Shown here: positions 33,764-44,361 of the stretch, in pieces
Numbering within the stretch: the stretch's first letter is position 1
How the letters are laid out: every line of letters begins with the position of its first letter
Source: an uncultured Dongia sp.
Lineage (GTDB): Bacteria > Pseudomonadota > Alphaproteobacteria > Dongiales > Dongiaceae
Length of the DNA stretch: 64,000 nucleotides
Reading direction: 5' to 3'
Assembly: GCF_936916975.1 (NCBI RefSeq)
Contig: NZ_CAKZGO010000014.1
Location: 1-64,000, forward strand
Position numbers and translations under genes: made by a program
The notes under the pieces: generated by a model
What the model was told of the DNA's origin: nothing
Seen by the model: only the letters and a program-made list of their open reading frames with translations
Databases searched by the model: none

Positions 33764-35815
33764 CTAAAGGCTCCGCACCGTATGCAGGAAGTGGTCGACC
33801 TCGGAGCGCAGGGTGGCGCCGTATCTGCTGAGTTCGCTGGCGGCGGTGAGGACTTGGCTCGACGCAGCGCTGGTCTGCTGCGATGCCTCGGTAACACCGG
33901 CGATATTGCTGGTGACCTCGCTGGTGCCGGCGGCGGCTTGCTGCACATTGCGCGAGATTTCCTGGGTAGCCGCCCCCTGTTCTTCGACGGCTGCGGCAAT
34001 GGCAGAGGAAATCTCGCTCACCCGGGTGATGGTGTGGGTGATGTTCTGAATGGCACCGGCGGAACTTTCGGTCGAACTCTGGATGGCGCGGATCTGCGTG
34101 CCGATTTCTTCGGTGGCACGCGCGGTCTGCGTCGCCAGCTGTTTCACCTCCGACGCCACCACGGCAAAGCCCTTGCCGGCTTCACCGGCGCGGGCGGCTT
34201 CGATGGTCGCGTTCAAGGCGAGAAGATTGGTCTGGCCGGCAATATCGCTGATCAGGACCACGACGTCGCCAATCTTCTGGGCCGCTTCCGCCAGCTGTTT
34301 GACCTGAGCATTGGTGTCGCCCGCTTGGGTGACGGCCTGGCCGACGATCTTGTTCGATTCCGTGACCTGGCCGCTGATCTCATGGATCGAGGCGGACAGT
34401 TCCTCGGTTGCCGACGCGACAGTCTGGACGTTCTGGGTCATTTCCTCGGCCGCGGCGGAGACGGTGTTGGATTGCTGCGCGGTTTCTTCGGCGGTGGCTG
34501 CCAGCGATTGCGCGGTGCCCTGCAATTCCGTGGCGGCGGAGCTCACGGCATTGACGACCTCGGCAATGACCTTGTCGAATTTCGATACTTCCTCGCCCAT
34601 GCGCCGGGCGCGCTCGATCTGCCGGTCCTGCTCGATCTGCTGTTCCGCGCGCAGCCGCTCCGCGGCGATCATGTTCTCCTTGAACACTTGCAGGGCGTTG
34701 GCCATCTGGCCGACTTCGTCCCGGCGATTGGCGCCGACGACATCGACGTCCCGCTCACCATTGGACAGGCGCAGCATCACGCCGGCAAGTGACATGACCG
34801 GGGTCGAGATGCCGCGGCCGATCACCCAAGCGATGGCGACGCCCAGCACGAACCCGCCGATGCTGAAGCCGACCGAGGTCCATTCGCTCGTCGTGACGAT
34901 GGTGCTGATCTCTGCGGCGATACGCGATTCTTCGGCTTCGGCGTCGGATTTGATCTTCTCGGCGTCGCCGATGACTTCCTCGCTGCCCTCGGCCATTTTT
35001 TCATGAACCAGTTTTTCGATTTCTTCGTCGAGCGCTTCGCCGGTCTTGAACGCGGCCTCGTAAGCCGGCACCAGGGTCTTCGCTTCGTCGAGTTCCGCCT
35101 TGAAGCTGCCATTGCCGGCGACTTTCTCCAATTGCTCGATACTCTTGGTCAAGGCGTGGAAGGCGGCTTCCGCTTGTTCCGCTGCCGCCGCTTCGTGACG
35201 GTCGAGTAGCATGTTGACGTAGAGGCGCGCCTGTAGCGCTTCGCGCACAGCATCGCCGGCGATGATGGCCGCGTTGCTGTTACCTTCCTTGACCGCCTTG
35301 CGCATGATCACTTCAAGACCCGCGGTCAGCTTGGGCCCGACGACGCTGAGGGTTTCATTGGCGAGCTTCTCGCGCGCGAGTTCAAGTTCCGTCGTTTTCT
35401 CGAAATCGGTGACCAGCAGCTTCAGTTTGTCATTGATGGCAGCCAGTTCGGCACGTTCGGTGTCATTGCTGGCGGATTTGACGCCGTGTTCGACATCGGC
35501 AGACACGGCCTGCTCGAGCGCCTGCACCTTGGCGATCTCGCCGCTATCGCCGGTACGGACATAAGTGTCGACATGGCCGCGCAATTCCAGAAGGTCGCGC
35601 TCGATATTGGCGGCATCGCCGAACAGTTCGACCGCGGCGACGTAATGGGTGAGGTCACTTGCGGTCCGTTTCAAACCGACGATGCCGACGGCTGCGACGA
35701 TGACAAGCACGACCAGCACGCAGCTGAAACCGATCAGGATCTTGGTCAGGATCTTCAGGTTCTGGAACGTACTCGTGCGCCCCTGAACCGGCATCTTGTT
35801 CGCAGTGAGTGACAT
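33764..35815 (-). CDS. Membrane methyl-accepting chemotaxis protein, carbonic-anhydrase-linked copy 2
   Basis: A 683-residue chemoreceptor, the same length as copy 1 and similar over its whole length. TM1 is at about residues 23-45 and TM2 at about 313-333, with a helical periplasmic sensor domain between them, then HAMP and a signalling domain ending FLHTVRSL. The track ORF extends 47 codons upstream, but that part is the out-of-frame end of the carbonic anhydrase gene; the true ATG follows AAGGAC. The gap to the carbonic anhydrase stop is 14 bp. The sensor domains of the two copies differ by many small substitutions, so ligand preference may have diverged. Confidence 0.92.
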   Translation of the reverse strand: MSLTANKMPVQGRTSTFQNLKILTKILIGFSCVLVVLVIVAAVGIVGLKRTASDLTHYVAAVELFGDAANIERDLLELRGHVDTYVRTGDSGEIAKVQALEQAVSADVEHGVKSASNDTERAELAAINDKLKLLVTDFEKTTELELAREKLANETLSVVGPKLTAGLEVIMRKAVKEGNSNAAIIAGDAVREALQARLYVNMLLDRHEAAAAEQAEAAFHALTKSIEQLEKVAGNGSFKAELDEAKTLVPAYEAAFKTGEALDEEIEKLVHEKMAEGSEEVIGDAEKIKSDAEAEESRIAAEISTIVTTSEWTSVGFSIGGFVLGVAIAWVIGRGISTPVMSLAGVMLRLSNGERDVDVVGANRRDEVGQMANALQVFKENMIAAERLRAEQQIEQDRQIERARRMGEEVSKFDKVIAEVVNAVSSAATELQGTAQSLAATAEETAQQSNTVSAAAEEMTQNVQTVASATEELSASIHEISGQVTESNKIVGQAVTQAGDTNAQVKQLAEAAQKIGDVVVLISDIAGQTNLLALNATIEAARAGEAGKGFAVVASEVKQLATQTARATEEIGTQIRAIQSSTESSAGAIQNITHTITRVSEISSAIAAAVEEQGAATQEISRNVQQAAAGTSEVTSNIAGVTEASQQTSAASSQVLTAASELSRYGATLRSEVDHFLHTVRSL

Positions 35816-35829
35816 GATGAGGTCCTTGT

Positions 35830-36624
35830 TCAGAGAGATTCGAGCAGAAAGCGGCGGTTCAATCCCTGAACCGGCCTGGCATTCAGCGGGAACAATGCGG
35901 CGAATTGCTCGATCTGTGCGGGTGAGGCGTCGATCGGGTCCTTGAACACGGTCCACAACACGCCTTCGGAACAGGGCGGCGTGGTGAGCGACCCCTGATA
36001 GCGGAAGAAGCCGCGCCCCATCGGCAGCAGGTCACCGGGCGCGATGGTCTGGCCGGCATCCGCCTCCGGTGTTGCCTCTTTTGGCATCGCGGCCCAGATC
36101 GGTGCCAGGGCCGGATTGTCCGCGCCGGTACGGATAAAGACGCCCAGCACGGCAAGCTGGCCGGCTGCGGATTTGTGGACGAAATGCAGCTCCAGATCGA
36201 AGCTCTGCCCGGACAGCAGATGTTCGCTCGGGTGATGAAAGTGAAATTGCAGCAGGTCGAATTGCTGGCCGTCGATCATACTGTGCGAACCCGGCGCGCA
36301 ATTGACCTGAATGGTGTGACCGTTATTGAGGATCTTGAGCGGCATCGGCTGAAACATGGGCGCGACACCCGTGAGCTGGCTGCGGATGCCGGCCTTGATG
36401 TCGATCGGCGTCTGCTCGAAGCCCAGTTCGCAGACTTTGAATTCGGGCGAAAGCTGGCCCCAATCTTCCGGCCCGCCCTCCCCCTCATATGTCCAATGCG
36501 GCCCGGCATGTGGTGTTGCGGTCTCCGCCACGGCCGTGCTGCCAAGGAGCGACGAACAGAGCGGGCAGAGCGCGCCTGATACCGTCAGGGTCTGCAGCAA
36601 ACGGCGTCGAGTCATACGAGTCAT
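35830..36624 (-). CDS. Alpha-class carbonic anhydrase, exported (copy 2)
   Basis: 264 residues, the same length as copy 1 and closely similar throughout. It has a Tat-like signal ([11 protein letters not shown]), the zinc-histidine segments [10 protein letters not shown] and LELHFVH, and the catalytic-threonine segment [11 protein letters not shown]. Two starts are possible (MTRMTRRR: first or fourth residue). It is the first gene of the second carbonic anhydrase-MCP operon. It should hydrate CO2 in the periplasm. Confidence 0.93.
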   Translation of the reverse strand: MTRMTRRRLLQTLTVSGALCPLCSSLLGSTAVAETATPHAGPHWTYEGEGGPEDWGQLSPEFKVCELGFEQTPIDIKAGIRSQLTGVAPMFQPMPLKILNNGHTIQVNCAPGSHSMIDGQQFDLLQFHFHHPSEHLLSGQSFDLELHFVHKSAAGQLAVLGVFIRTGADNPALAPIWAAMPKEATPEADAGQTIAPGDLLPMGRGFFRYQGSLTTPPCSEGVLWTVFKDPIDASPAQIEQFAALFPLNARPVQGLNRRFLLESL

Positions 36625-37278
36625 TGTTATGAGTCCTCAATCCTCAAGGCATTGATATCCATCCTTGGGTTGTGAGAATTAAAGTTCAATTAACTCGGTA
36701 TAAGAGTTAAATCCTTTCATTGGTGCTGTGTTCGGCAGGGATAAGGATCATGCAGAAACTTCGCCTTTAGTTGGATAGGCAGGGTGCTGGCATCCGACGG
36801 CGAGAAATCCAGCATGGCACCACTTTTATATGTGCGTTCCGGAACGTGATGCGTTGAGTGGGGCGCCTTGCACGTGCAGGCGAATGGATTGCACCATGGT
36901 CACGTTGGCAACGATCTGTGGCGACTGCGTCGCGTCGCAAGCGTCTATGGCGCGGGCCGCACAATACCGGACAATTAATAAGATCAGGACGCGCCACCGC
37001 TCCAGGATTGCCACAGTGTCAATGAATTGCCGTATGGCAGGTAAAAATACCTCTGGGCCAGAATCTTTCCATCTTTGGTGCCAGACACTTCATTTCCCAA
37101 GGCTCATCTCCACGCGGGATTTCGCGGCGAAGTCGGGTATTGTCTTCCCCTCCTTGTAGTCCTGGGTGCTTGTCACCTTGGCGACCCGGCGGCGTCAGCA
37201 CCCTGTCATTGAAACCGGGCTAACTTTCCCGCACCCATCGCCCGATTCTTCATCGCCCGATCCTATGCCGAGCCCAAG
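36625..37278. other. 654-bp non-coding stretch upstream of carbonic anhydrase 2 and the ELM1 gene
   Basis: The longest gap in the window. Track ORFs here (for example 36830-37159) have no SD site and no recognisable domain, and I reject them. Near the carbonic anhydrase is a dyad TTAACTC-GGTATAA-GAGTTAA (36690-36710) in an AT-rich patch, a candidate operator or promoter element. A 12-bp perfect palindrome CGTTCCGGAACG lies at 36835-36846 and TGCACGTGCA follows near 36869. The ELM1 promoter presumably lies in the last part. Confidence 0.5.
36690..36710. promoter_or_regulatory. Dyad TTAACTC-N7-GAGTTAA upstream of carbonic anhydrase 2
   Basis: Seven-base perfect arms with a 7-bp spacer, 66 bp upstream of the carbonic anhydrase 2 start. 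It shares TTAAC/GTTAA half-sites with the dyad at 31561-31574 in the regulatory region of the first operon, though the spacing differs. It is a candidate regulator site. Confidence 0.4.
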
Positions 37279-38610
37279 ATGCCCAACTCCACCAGTCACC
37301 CAGCTGAACTACGACCCTCTCCAGTGACCTCGACTGTTGCGTCGCCGGTTGTCTGGCTGCTCCAGGGCGCGCGCCTGGGCGACAACCAGCAGGTTCTGGC
37401 GCTGGGGGCGGCGCTCGAAGCGCGCTTCGGCTGGCGGCTGGTGGTCAAGCGGCTCAAATTCCATTCCGGACCGATCCCCGGCGACGATATCGCGCAGGCG
37501 GTGGCGCACGTTAATGTCGCGCAAAGCGATTCCATCAGGGCAAACTCGGCCGATCCCTGGCCGGATCTGGTCATCGCCATCGGCCGCCGGGCGGCGCCGG
37601 TCGCGCGCTGGGTCAAGGCACGAGGCAATATGGGGGCGGAGCCCAAGGGCATCCATATCCAGCTCGGGCGATTCCAGGACCGCTTCGACAGCGTCGATCT
37701 GCTGGTGACCACCGCCCAATACGCGCTGCCGGCGGCCGCGAACGTGCTGCATCTCAGCCTGCCGATCACGGCACGTAAGCAGGCAGCGCTCGCCAAGGCG
37801 GCGCTGGCCTTTGCGCCGTTATTTGCTGCAATCGGCGGCCCGAAGATCGGCGTGCTGGTCGGCGGGCCCAGCAATCCGATGCAATTCGGCATCAATGACG
37901 GCCGCCGGCTGGTCGCTGAGGCGCTGGTTTTTGCTGAAGCACGCCAGGGAACCTTGCTTGTGGCGACGTCGCCGCGCACGCCGGCTGACGTTTTGGACGC
38001 GCTGATGCAGGGCCTGCCTTCGCCGCATCGCCTGTTTCCATTCGAGAGCAACGCCGGCGACCGCAATCCCTATCCGGCCTTGCTGGCGCTCTGCGACGCC
38101 TTCGTCGTCACCACCGACAGCGTTTCTATGGTGGCGGACGCCTGTCTCACAGGGCGAGAAACGAGACTGTTCGCTCTACCGGTGAGGCCACCGCGCCCGC
38201 TCTGGCAGCCGAGCTGGCCGCTCGTCGAATGGGCCGGCCGGCGACGCAATCAGCGCCTGTTCCGAACCGCGCCGATGGATGGGCTCGACCGCTGGTATGA
38301 AGGCGAGGTCCGCGCCGCCCGCGCCCAGCCGACGCGCTATGTGCCGATCATCATGAACCACTTGCTGCGCGAGCGGCATGTGACTCTGCTGGCGGATGCC
38401 GACGCGCCGCGCTTCGGCATCGCGCAGCTGGCACAGCAGGAATTGGATATGGTGGCGTCGCGCATCCTGGCGCTGCTTGCGCAACGCCGGGCCGGCGCGC
38501 TCCGTGACCAGCTGGCACTGGGCGGCGGCCTTGCTGCCAGGGCGGCGGCCCCGCGGCGGGGCACTGCCTCGGAGATGGGCCTTTCCGGCCTGGATCCGGC
38601 CACGCCCTGA
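37279..38610 (+). CDS. Mitochondrial fission ELM1 family protein (DUF1022)
   Basis: A 443-residue protein of the ELM1/DUF1022 family found in alphaproteobacteria and plant mitochondria. It has the characteristic opening VVWLLQGARLGDNQQVLALG, then WPDLVIAIGRRAAPVARW, GVLVGGPSN and FVVTTDSVSMVADAC. The fold resembles a GT-B glycosyltransferase, and the bacterial function is not established. The last 40 residues are low-complexity Ala/Arg-rich. Its neighbours give no functional clue. Confidence 0.85.
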   Translation: MPNSTSHPAELRPSPVTSTVASPVVWLLQGARLGDNQQVLALGAALEARFGWRLVVKRLKFHSGPIPGDDIAQAVAHVNVAQSDSIRANSADPWPDLVIAIGRRAAPVARWVKARGNMGAEPKGIHIQLGRFQDRFDSVDLLVTTAQYALPAAANVLHLSLPITARKQAALAKAALAFAPLFAAIGGPKIGVLVGGPSNPMQFGINDGRRLVAEALVFAEARQGTLLVATSPRTPADVLDALMQGLPSPHRLFPFESNAGDRNPYPALLALCDAFVVTTDSVSMVADACLTGRETRLFALPVRPPRPLWQPSWPLVEWAGRRRNQRLFRTAPMDGLDRWYEGEVRAARAQPTRYVPIIMNHLLRERHVTLLADADAPRFGIAQLAQQELDMVASRILALLAQRRAGALRDQLALGGGLAARAAAPRRGTASEMGLSGLDPATP

Positions 38611-38617
38611 AATTCGT

Positions 38618-39076
38618 TTAGCGTTCTTTGCCGGTCAGCTGAAAGATCAGCATCAGCAGGATACCGCCGGTGGCAAGTGCCGCACCCGCCAGCGCAAGGC
38701 CGTCGCTCTCCAATCCGAAGAAGCCGAGGAGGCCGATGGCGATTCCCAGCAGGACGTCGCAGCCCAGCAGGACCATGACCATGAGATTGTTGCGCTCGGC
38801 TTTGCTGCGTGGCCGCCCCCGCGCTGCCTGCGGCATCTCCGCCCGGTCCGACTTGCGTCGTTCCGGCGCCGGGTCTGCCCGCTTGTCATCCCCGTTTATA
38901 ACGCCCCGGATGGCTGCAAATATTTCGCGCAAGGTGGGCTCCGGCGGGCGATCGACGGCCGGTACATCCAGGCGTTGGTCGGCGTCCTTTTTGTCGCTAG
39001 ACGCCCAATCCTCCTCGAAACGGCGCACGGCACGGCGCGGCAGCAGGCGACGAAAGACGGTTTTTGAACTCCCCAT
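38618..39076 (-). CDS. Hypothetical protein with two C-terminal membrane segments
   Basis: 152 residues. The first ~95 are charged and probably disordered ([16 protein letters not shown], then an Asp/Pro/Arg-rich stretch). Two hydrophobic segments follow ([25 protein letters not shown] and [21 protein letters not shown]). No family is recognised. It is convergent with the ELM1 gene and divergent from dnaK. There is no clear SD before the ATG, so the start is tentative. Confidence 0.6.
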   Translation of the reverse strand: MGSSKTVFRRLLPRRAVRRFEEDWASSDKKDADQRLDVPAVDRPPEPTLREIFAAIRGVINGDDKRADPAPERRKSDRAEMPQAARGRPRSKAERNNLMVMVLLGCDVLLGIAIGLLGFFGLESDGLALAGAALATGGILLMLIFQLTGKER

Positions 39077-39193
39077 GCCCGCATTTTAACCGATTTTTGC
39101 CGTCCAAGCCATCTGCTGGGGTTAACGGCGGGTCTGATTGTCGCAAAAGCCGCCCCGGTAGGGCCGAATCGTTAAGATTCTTCCTTTCAATAT

Positions 39194-39222
39194 CTTGCGT
39201 GGTTTTTAGAACCGCCTATATA
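39194..39222 (+). promoter_or_regulatory. RpoH (sigma-32) heat-shock promoter of dnaK
   Basis: CTTG at 39194-39197 and CCTATATA at 39215-39222 are separated by 17 bp, fitting the alphaproteobacterial RpoH pattern CTTG-N17/18-CYTAT-T. The site lies about 180 bp upstream of the dnaK start. The rest of 39077-39399 is a GC-rich untranslated leader with no other feature seen. Confidence 0.8.
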
Positions 39223-39399
39223 TCCCCTCGAAACCAATGCCTAAGGACCGACCGAGCCGGCGACCTTGATCCTCAAGGACGCCGAAACCCGATCGCCGGG
39301 GCATTTTCTGATCAATGTTGTGAAGTCGGGGATCCCCCGGACGGGTGCTTCGCGTGGAAGGCCCAGGGCAGGGATTTGCCGCAAGAAAGGATGAAAACC

Positions 39400-41334
<1,935 letters not shown>

Positions 41335-41359
41335 CGCGTTGTTAAGGACGCTGCGATAG

Positions 41360-41402
41360 AGAGGTCGGGGCCGGTATCTGTGTGATACATGTCCCGGCCT
41401 CT
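41360..41402 (+). promoter_or_regulatory. Long imperfect stem-loop in the dnaK-dnaJ intergenic region
   Basis: Arms of 19 nt (AGAGGTCGGGGCCGGTATC with GATACATGTCCCGGCCTCT) can pair with two mismatches and two G-U pairs around a 5-nt loop. It sits between the dnaK stop and the dnaJ start without a clear T-run. It may attenuate read-through, stabilise the dnaK mRNA, or mark a processing site that sets the DnaK:DnaJ ratio. Function is inferred. Confidence 0.5.
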
Positions 41403-41441
41403 ACCTTTATCCAAAGATAACCTCATCCAGACGAAGTCATC

Positions 41442-42572
41442 ATGAAGCGCGATTATTACGAAACGCTTGGGGTCGAAAAGGGCAGCGACGCGGACGCGCT
41501 CAAAAAGGCCTTTCGTAAGAAGGCGATGGAATTCCATCCCGACCGCAATCCCGGAAACACTGAAGCCGAAGCCAAGTTCAAGGAATTGAACGAAGCCTAT
41601 GATGTGCTCAAAGACGAGCAGAAGCGTGCTGCCTATGACCGCTTCGGCCATGCCGCTTTTGAAAACGGCCATGGCGGCGGCCAGCGCGGCGGTGGTTTCG
41701 ACGCCGGCGGCTTTGCCGATATCTTCGACGAGATGTTCGGCGACTTCATGGGCCGTCGTGGCGGCGGCCAGACCCGTGGGCGCGGCTCGGACCTCCGCTT
41801 CAACATGGAAATCACCCTCGAGGAAGCCTTCCACGGCAAGCAGACCACCATCCGCGTGCCGAGCTCGGTCGCCTGCGAAGACTGCCACGGCACCGGCGGC
41901 GAAAAGGGTGCTCAGCCGATCACCTGCCCGGCCTGTCATGGCCATGGCAAGGTGCGGGCGACGCAGGGCTTCTTCACCATCGAACGCTCCTGCCAGCATT
42001 GCGGTGGCGCCGGCAAGGTGATCGAAAAACCCTGCAAGACCTGCCACGGTGCCGGTCGCACGGCGCGGGAAAAGACACTGCAGGTGAATGTCCCGGCCGG
42101 TGTCGAAGAGGGCACCCGCATCCGCCTCGCCGGCGAAGGCGAAGCCGGCATGATGGGGGCGCCGGCGGGCGACCTCTACATCTTCCTCGCCATCAAGCCG
42201 CATCGCCTGTTCGAACGCGACGGCGCCAATGTGCATTGCCGGGTGCCGCTCGCCATGACCACGGCGACGCTGGGCGGCCATATCGAAATCCCCACCATCG
42301 ATGGCGGCCGCGCCAAGGTGACGGTGCCGTCCGGCGCCCAGACCGGCCAGCAATTCCGCCTGAAGGGGAAGGGCATGTCGGTCCTGCGTTCTCAGGCGCG
42401 CGGCGACATGTATGTCGAACTCACCATCGAAACGCCGGTCAACCTCAACAAGAAGCAGAAGGAACTGCTGGCCCAGTTCGAGGCCGAGGGTAAGAAGTCC
42501 GGCAATCATTCACCCCAGAGCGAAGGCTTCTTCGCCCGCGTGAAGGAATTCTTCGACAGCAGCAGCAACTAG
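41442..42572 (+). CDS. dnaJ: Co-chaperone DnaJ (Hsp40, type I)
   Basis: A 376-residue type I Hsp40. The J domain (1-70) includes the HPD motif in FHPDRNPGN, followed by a Gly/Phe-rich linker and then the zinc domain with four CxxCxGxG-type repeats ([32 protein letters not shown]). The C-terminal substrate domains follow. Length is standard. It stimulates DnaK ATPase and delivers substrates. It is 107 bp downstream of dnaK on the same strand and probably read from the same heat-shock promoter. Confidence 0.98.
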   Translation: MKRDYYETLGVEKGSDADALKKAFRKKAMEFHPDRNPGNTEAEAKFKELNEAYDVLKDEQKRAAYDRFGHAAFENGHGGGQRGGGFDAGGFADIFDEMFGDFMGRRGGGQTRGRGSDLRFNMEITLEEAFHGKQTTIRVPSSVACEDCHGTGGEKGAQPITCPACHGHGKVRATQGFFTIERSCQHCGGAGKVIEKPCKTCHGAGRTAREKTLQVNVPAGVEEGTRIRLAGEGEAGMMGAPAGDLYIFLAIKPHRLFERDGANVHCRVPLAMTTATLGGHIEIPTIDGGRAKVTVPSGAQTGQQFRLKGKGMSVLRSQARGDMYVELTIETPVNLNKKQKELLAQFEAEGKKSGNHSPQSEGFFARVKEFFDSSSN

Positions 42573-42691
42573 GCCGATTAAAGGCGCTCAGGTTGATCTA
42601 CCCTTGACGAGGGGCCGATCAGGGCCTTTTCTGGCGAAAACAAATTGCGGACCATGCGGCGGGGGCGGCGCGGGAAATTAGGGGAAACGGC

Positions 42692-44248
42692 GTGTCGAAT
42701 GACGTCCATCCGGAACCGTCTGCTGGCGGCTCCATGAGCAGCCCCCCGATGCCTGAACTGCCGGCCGATTTTTCGGTCGCTCTTGCGGCTCGCCTGCGTA
42801 CCGCTTTGTGGATATTCGACATCGATCAGGCGCGTGTGATCTGGGCAAATCCCGCGGCCCTCCGCGTCTGGCGTGCCGACAGTCTTGAGGCGCTCTTTGC
42901 CCGCGACCTCCGCCGCGATATGTCGCCGGCGGTGGCAGCCAGGCTCCGGCAGTATCAGGAAGATTTCGTCAACAGTGGCGCCACCTTCTCCGAAGTGTGG
43001 ACGCTTTATCCCCAAGGCAAGCCGCAATCCCTGCGCTGCCTGTTCAGCGGCATCCGCCTCCGGGACGGCCGCATGGCGATGTTCTGCGAGGGCCTCGCTG
43101 AATACAACGACACGCCGGAGGCGCTGCGCAGCGCCGAAGCCTTGCTGCACAGCTCCGTCATGATCACGCTCTATGACCTCGACGGCCATATCCTCTACAG
43201 CAATCCGGCGGCGCGGAATGCGGCGGCCAACCATCATGTCGACCCGCGGGCACCCTTGGCCAAGCGCCTCGCGGAGCAGGAGGATCACCGCCGCTTGGTG
43301 CAGGCGCTGCAGGAATCCGGCGAGGTGCGCACCATTGCCCGCGTTCAGACCGCCGCCGGCGAGCGCTGGCACGAAATCACCGCGCGCAGCTGTTCCGACG
43401 CCGCCACCGGAGCACCGGCCTGGCTGGTGAGCGAGGTCGACGTCACGGAATCGAAGGAATATCAGGCCAAACTGGAAGACAGCCGCACCCGGCTGGAGGC
43501 ACAGGCCCGCGAGCTGCAGCTGGCGCATCAGGAAGCCGAAAGTGCCAACCGCGCCAAGTCGCGGTTCCTGGCGCATATGAGTCATGAATTGCGCACGCCC
43601 TTGAATGCCATCATCGGTTTTTCCGACGTGACGCGGCGCGGCACCTTTGGCGAAGTGCAGCCGGTGCGCTATGGCGACTATGCCGAACTCATTCACGAAA
43701 GCGGCCGGCTGCTGCTTGACCTCATCAACGACATCCTCGATCTCTCCAAGATCGAGGCTGGGAAATGGGAGTTGAAGCCGGCCCTGATCGACGCCCAGGA
43801 CTTGGCCGAGTCCAGCACGCGGCTCATTTCCGGGATGGCGCGGGAGGCGAGCGTCACCCTCCTCACCGATGTGAGTGCCGCCACCGAACCCGTCTATGGC
43901 GATGCGCGCACGATCAAGCAGGTGATCATCAACCTGCTCTCGAATGCGGTGAAGTTCACCCCGGCCGGCGGCAAGGTAAAGCTCGCGGTCGCAACCCAGG
44001 CCGACGGCAGCAGCGCCGTCCAGGTGTCGGACACCGGCATCGGCATGGCACCGGAGGAGATCGAGCGCGCCCTCCACCCCTTCAGCCAGATCGACAGCAG
44101 CATCGCCCACCAGCACCGCGGCACGGGCCTCGGCCTCGCCTTGGTCAAGGATCTGGTCGAACTCCATGGCGGCCGCCTCACCGTGGAGAGCCGGCCCCAT
44201 AACGGCACCCACATCACGGCGCTATTCCCCGCAGAGCCCGCCGTCTGA
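42692..44248 (+). CDS. PAS-domain sensor histidine kinase
   Basis: A 518-residue soluble histidine kinase from a GTG start (AGGGGAAA upstream). Two PAS-like regions occupy about residues 30-130 and 148-260 (the second with VMITLYDLDGHILYSN). A short coiled coil precedes the HisKA H-box FLAHMSHELRTPLNAIIGF near residue 290. The N-box (VIINLLSNAVKFTP), G1 (VSDTGIGMAPEEIE) and G2 (HRGTGLGLALVKDLVE) complete the ATPase. No membrane segment is present, so it senses an internal signal. No response regulator is adjacent. It sits between dnaJ and dapB on the same strand. Confidence 0.92.
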   Translation: MSNDVHPEPSAGGSMSSPPMPELPADFSVALAARLRTALWIFDIDQARVIWANPAALRVWRADSLEALFARDLRRDMSPAVAARLRQYQEDFVNSGATFSEVWTLYPQGKPQSLRCLFSGIRLRDGRMAMFCEGLAEYNDTPEALRSAEALLHSSVMITLYDLDGHILYSNPAARNAAANHHVDPRAPLAKRLAEQEDHRRLVQALQESGEVRTIARVQTAAGERWHEITARSCSDAATGAPAWLVSEVDVTESKEYQAKLEDSRTRLEAQARELQLAHQEAESANRAKSRFLAHMSHELRTPLNAIIGFSDVTRRGTFGEVQPVRYGDYAELIHESGRLLLDLINDILDLSKIEAGKWELKPALIDAQDLAESSTRLISGMAREASVTLLTDVSAATEPVYGDARTIKQVIINLLSNAVKFTPAGGKVKLAVATQADGSSAVQVSDTGIGMAPEEIERALHPFSQIDSSIAHQHRGTGLGLALVKDLVELHGGRLTVESRPHNGTHITALFPAEPAV

Positions 44249-44361
44249 CCCCTGTTTTCGGGCCGGTCATCGGATGATATTCCACACCTCTTGTCGTCCC
44301 TGGGTTGCCGTCCCTGGCAAACCTCGTCTAGATTTCGTTCAACTTTGGTCCAGGGGGAATT

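Noticed and set aside
35816-35956. N-terminal 47-codon extension of MCP copy 2 in the ORF track
   Set aside because: It is the out-of-frame 3' end of the upstream carbonic anhydrase gene; the true ATG has a good SD and gives the same length as MCP copy 1.
28405-36624. Possibility that the carbonic anhydrase-MCP duplication is an assembly artefact
   Set aside because: The copies differ at many positions, have different flanks, and contain an unrelated intervening regulator pair, so they are true paralogues.
36830-37159. 109-aa plus-strand ORF in the 654-bp gap
   Set aside because: Cys/Met/Arg-rich composition unlike other genes here, no SD, no domain; overlapping minus-strand ORFs are equally poor.
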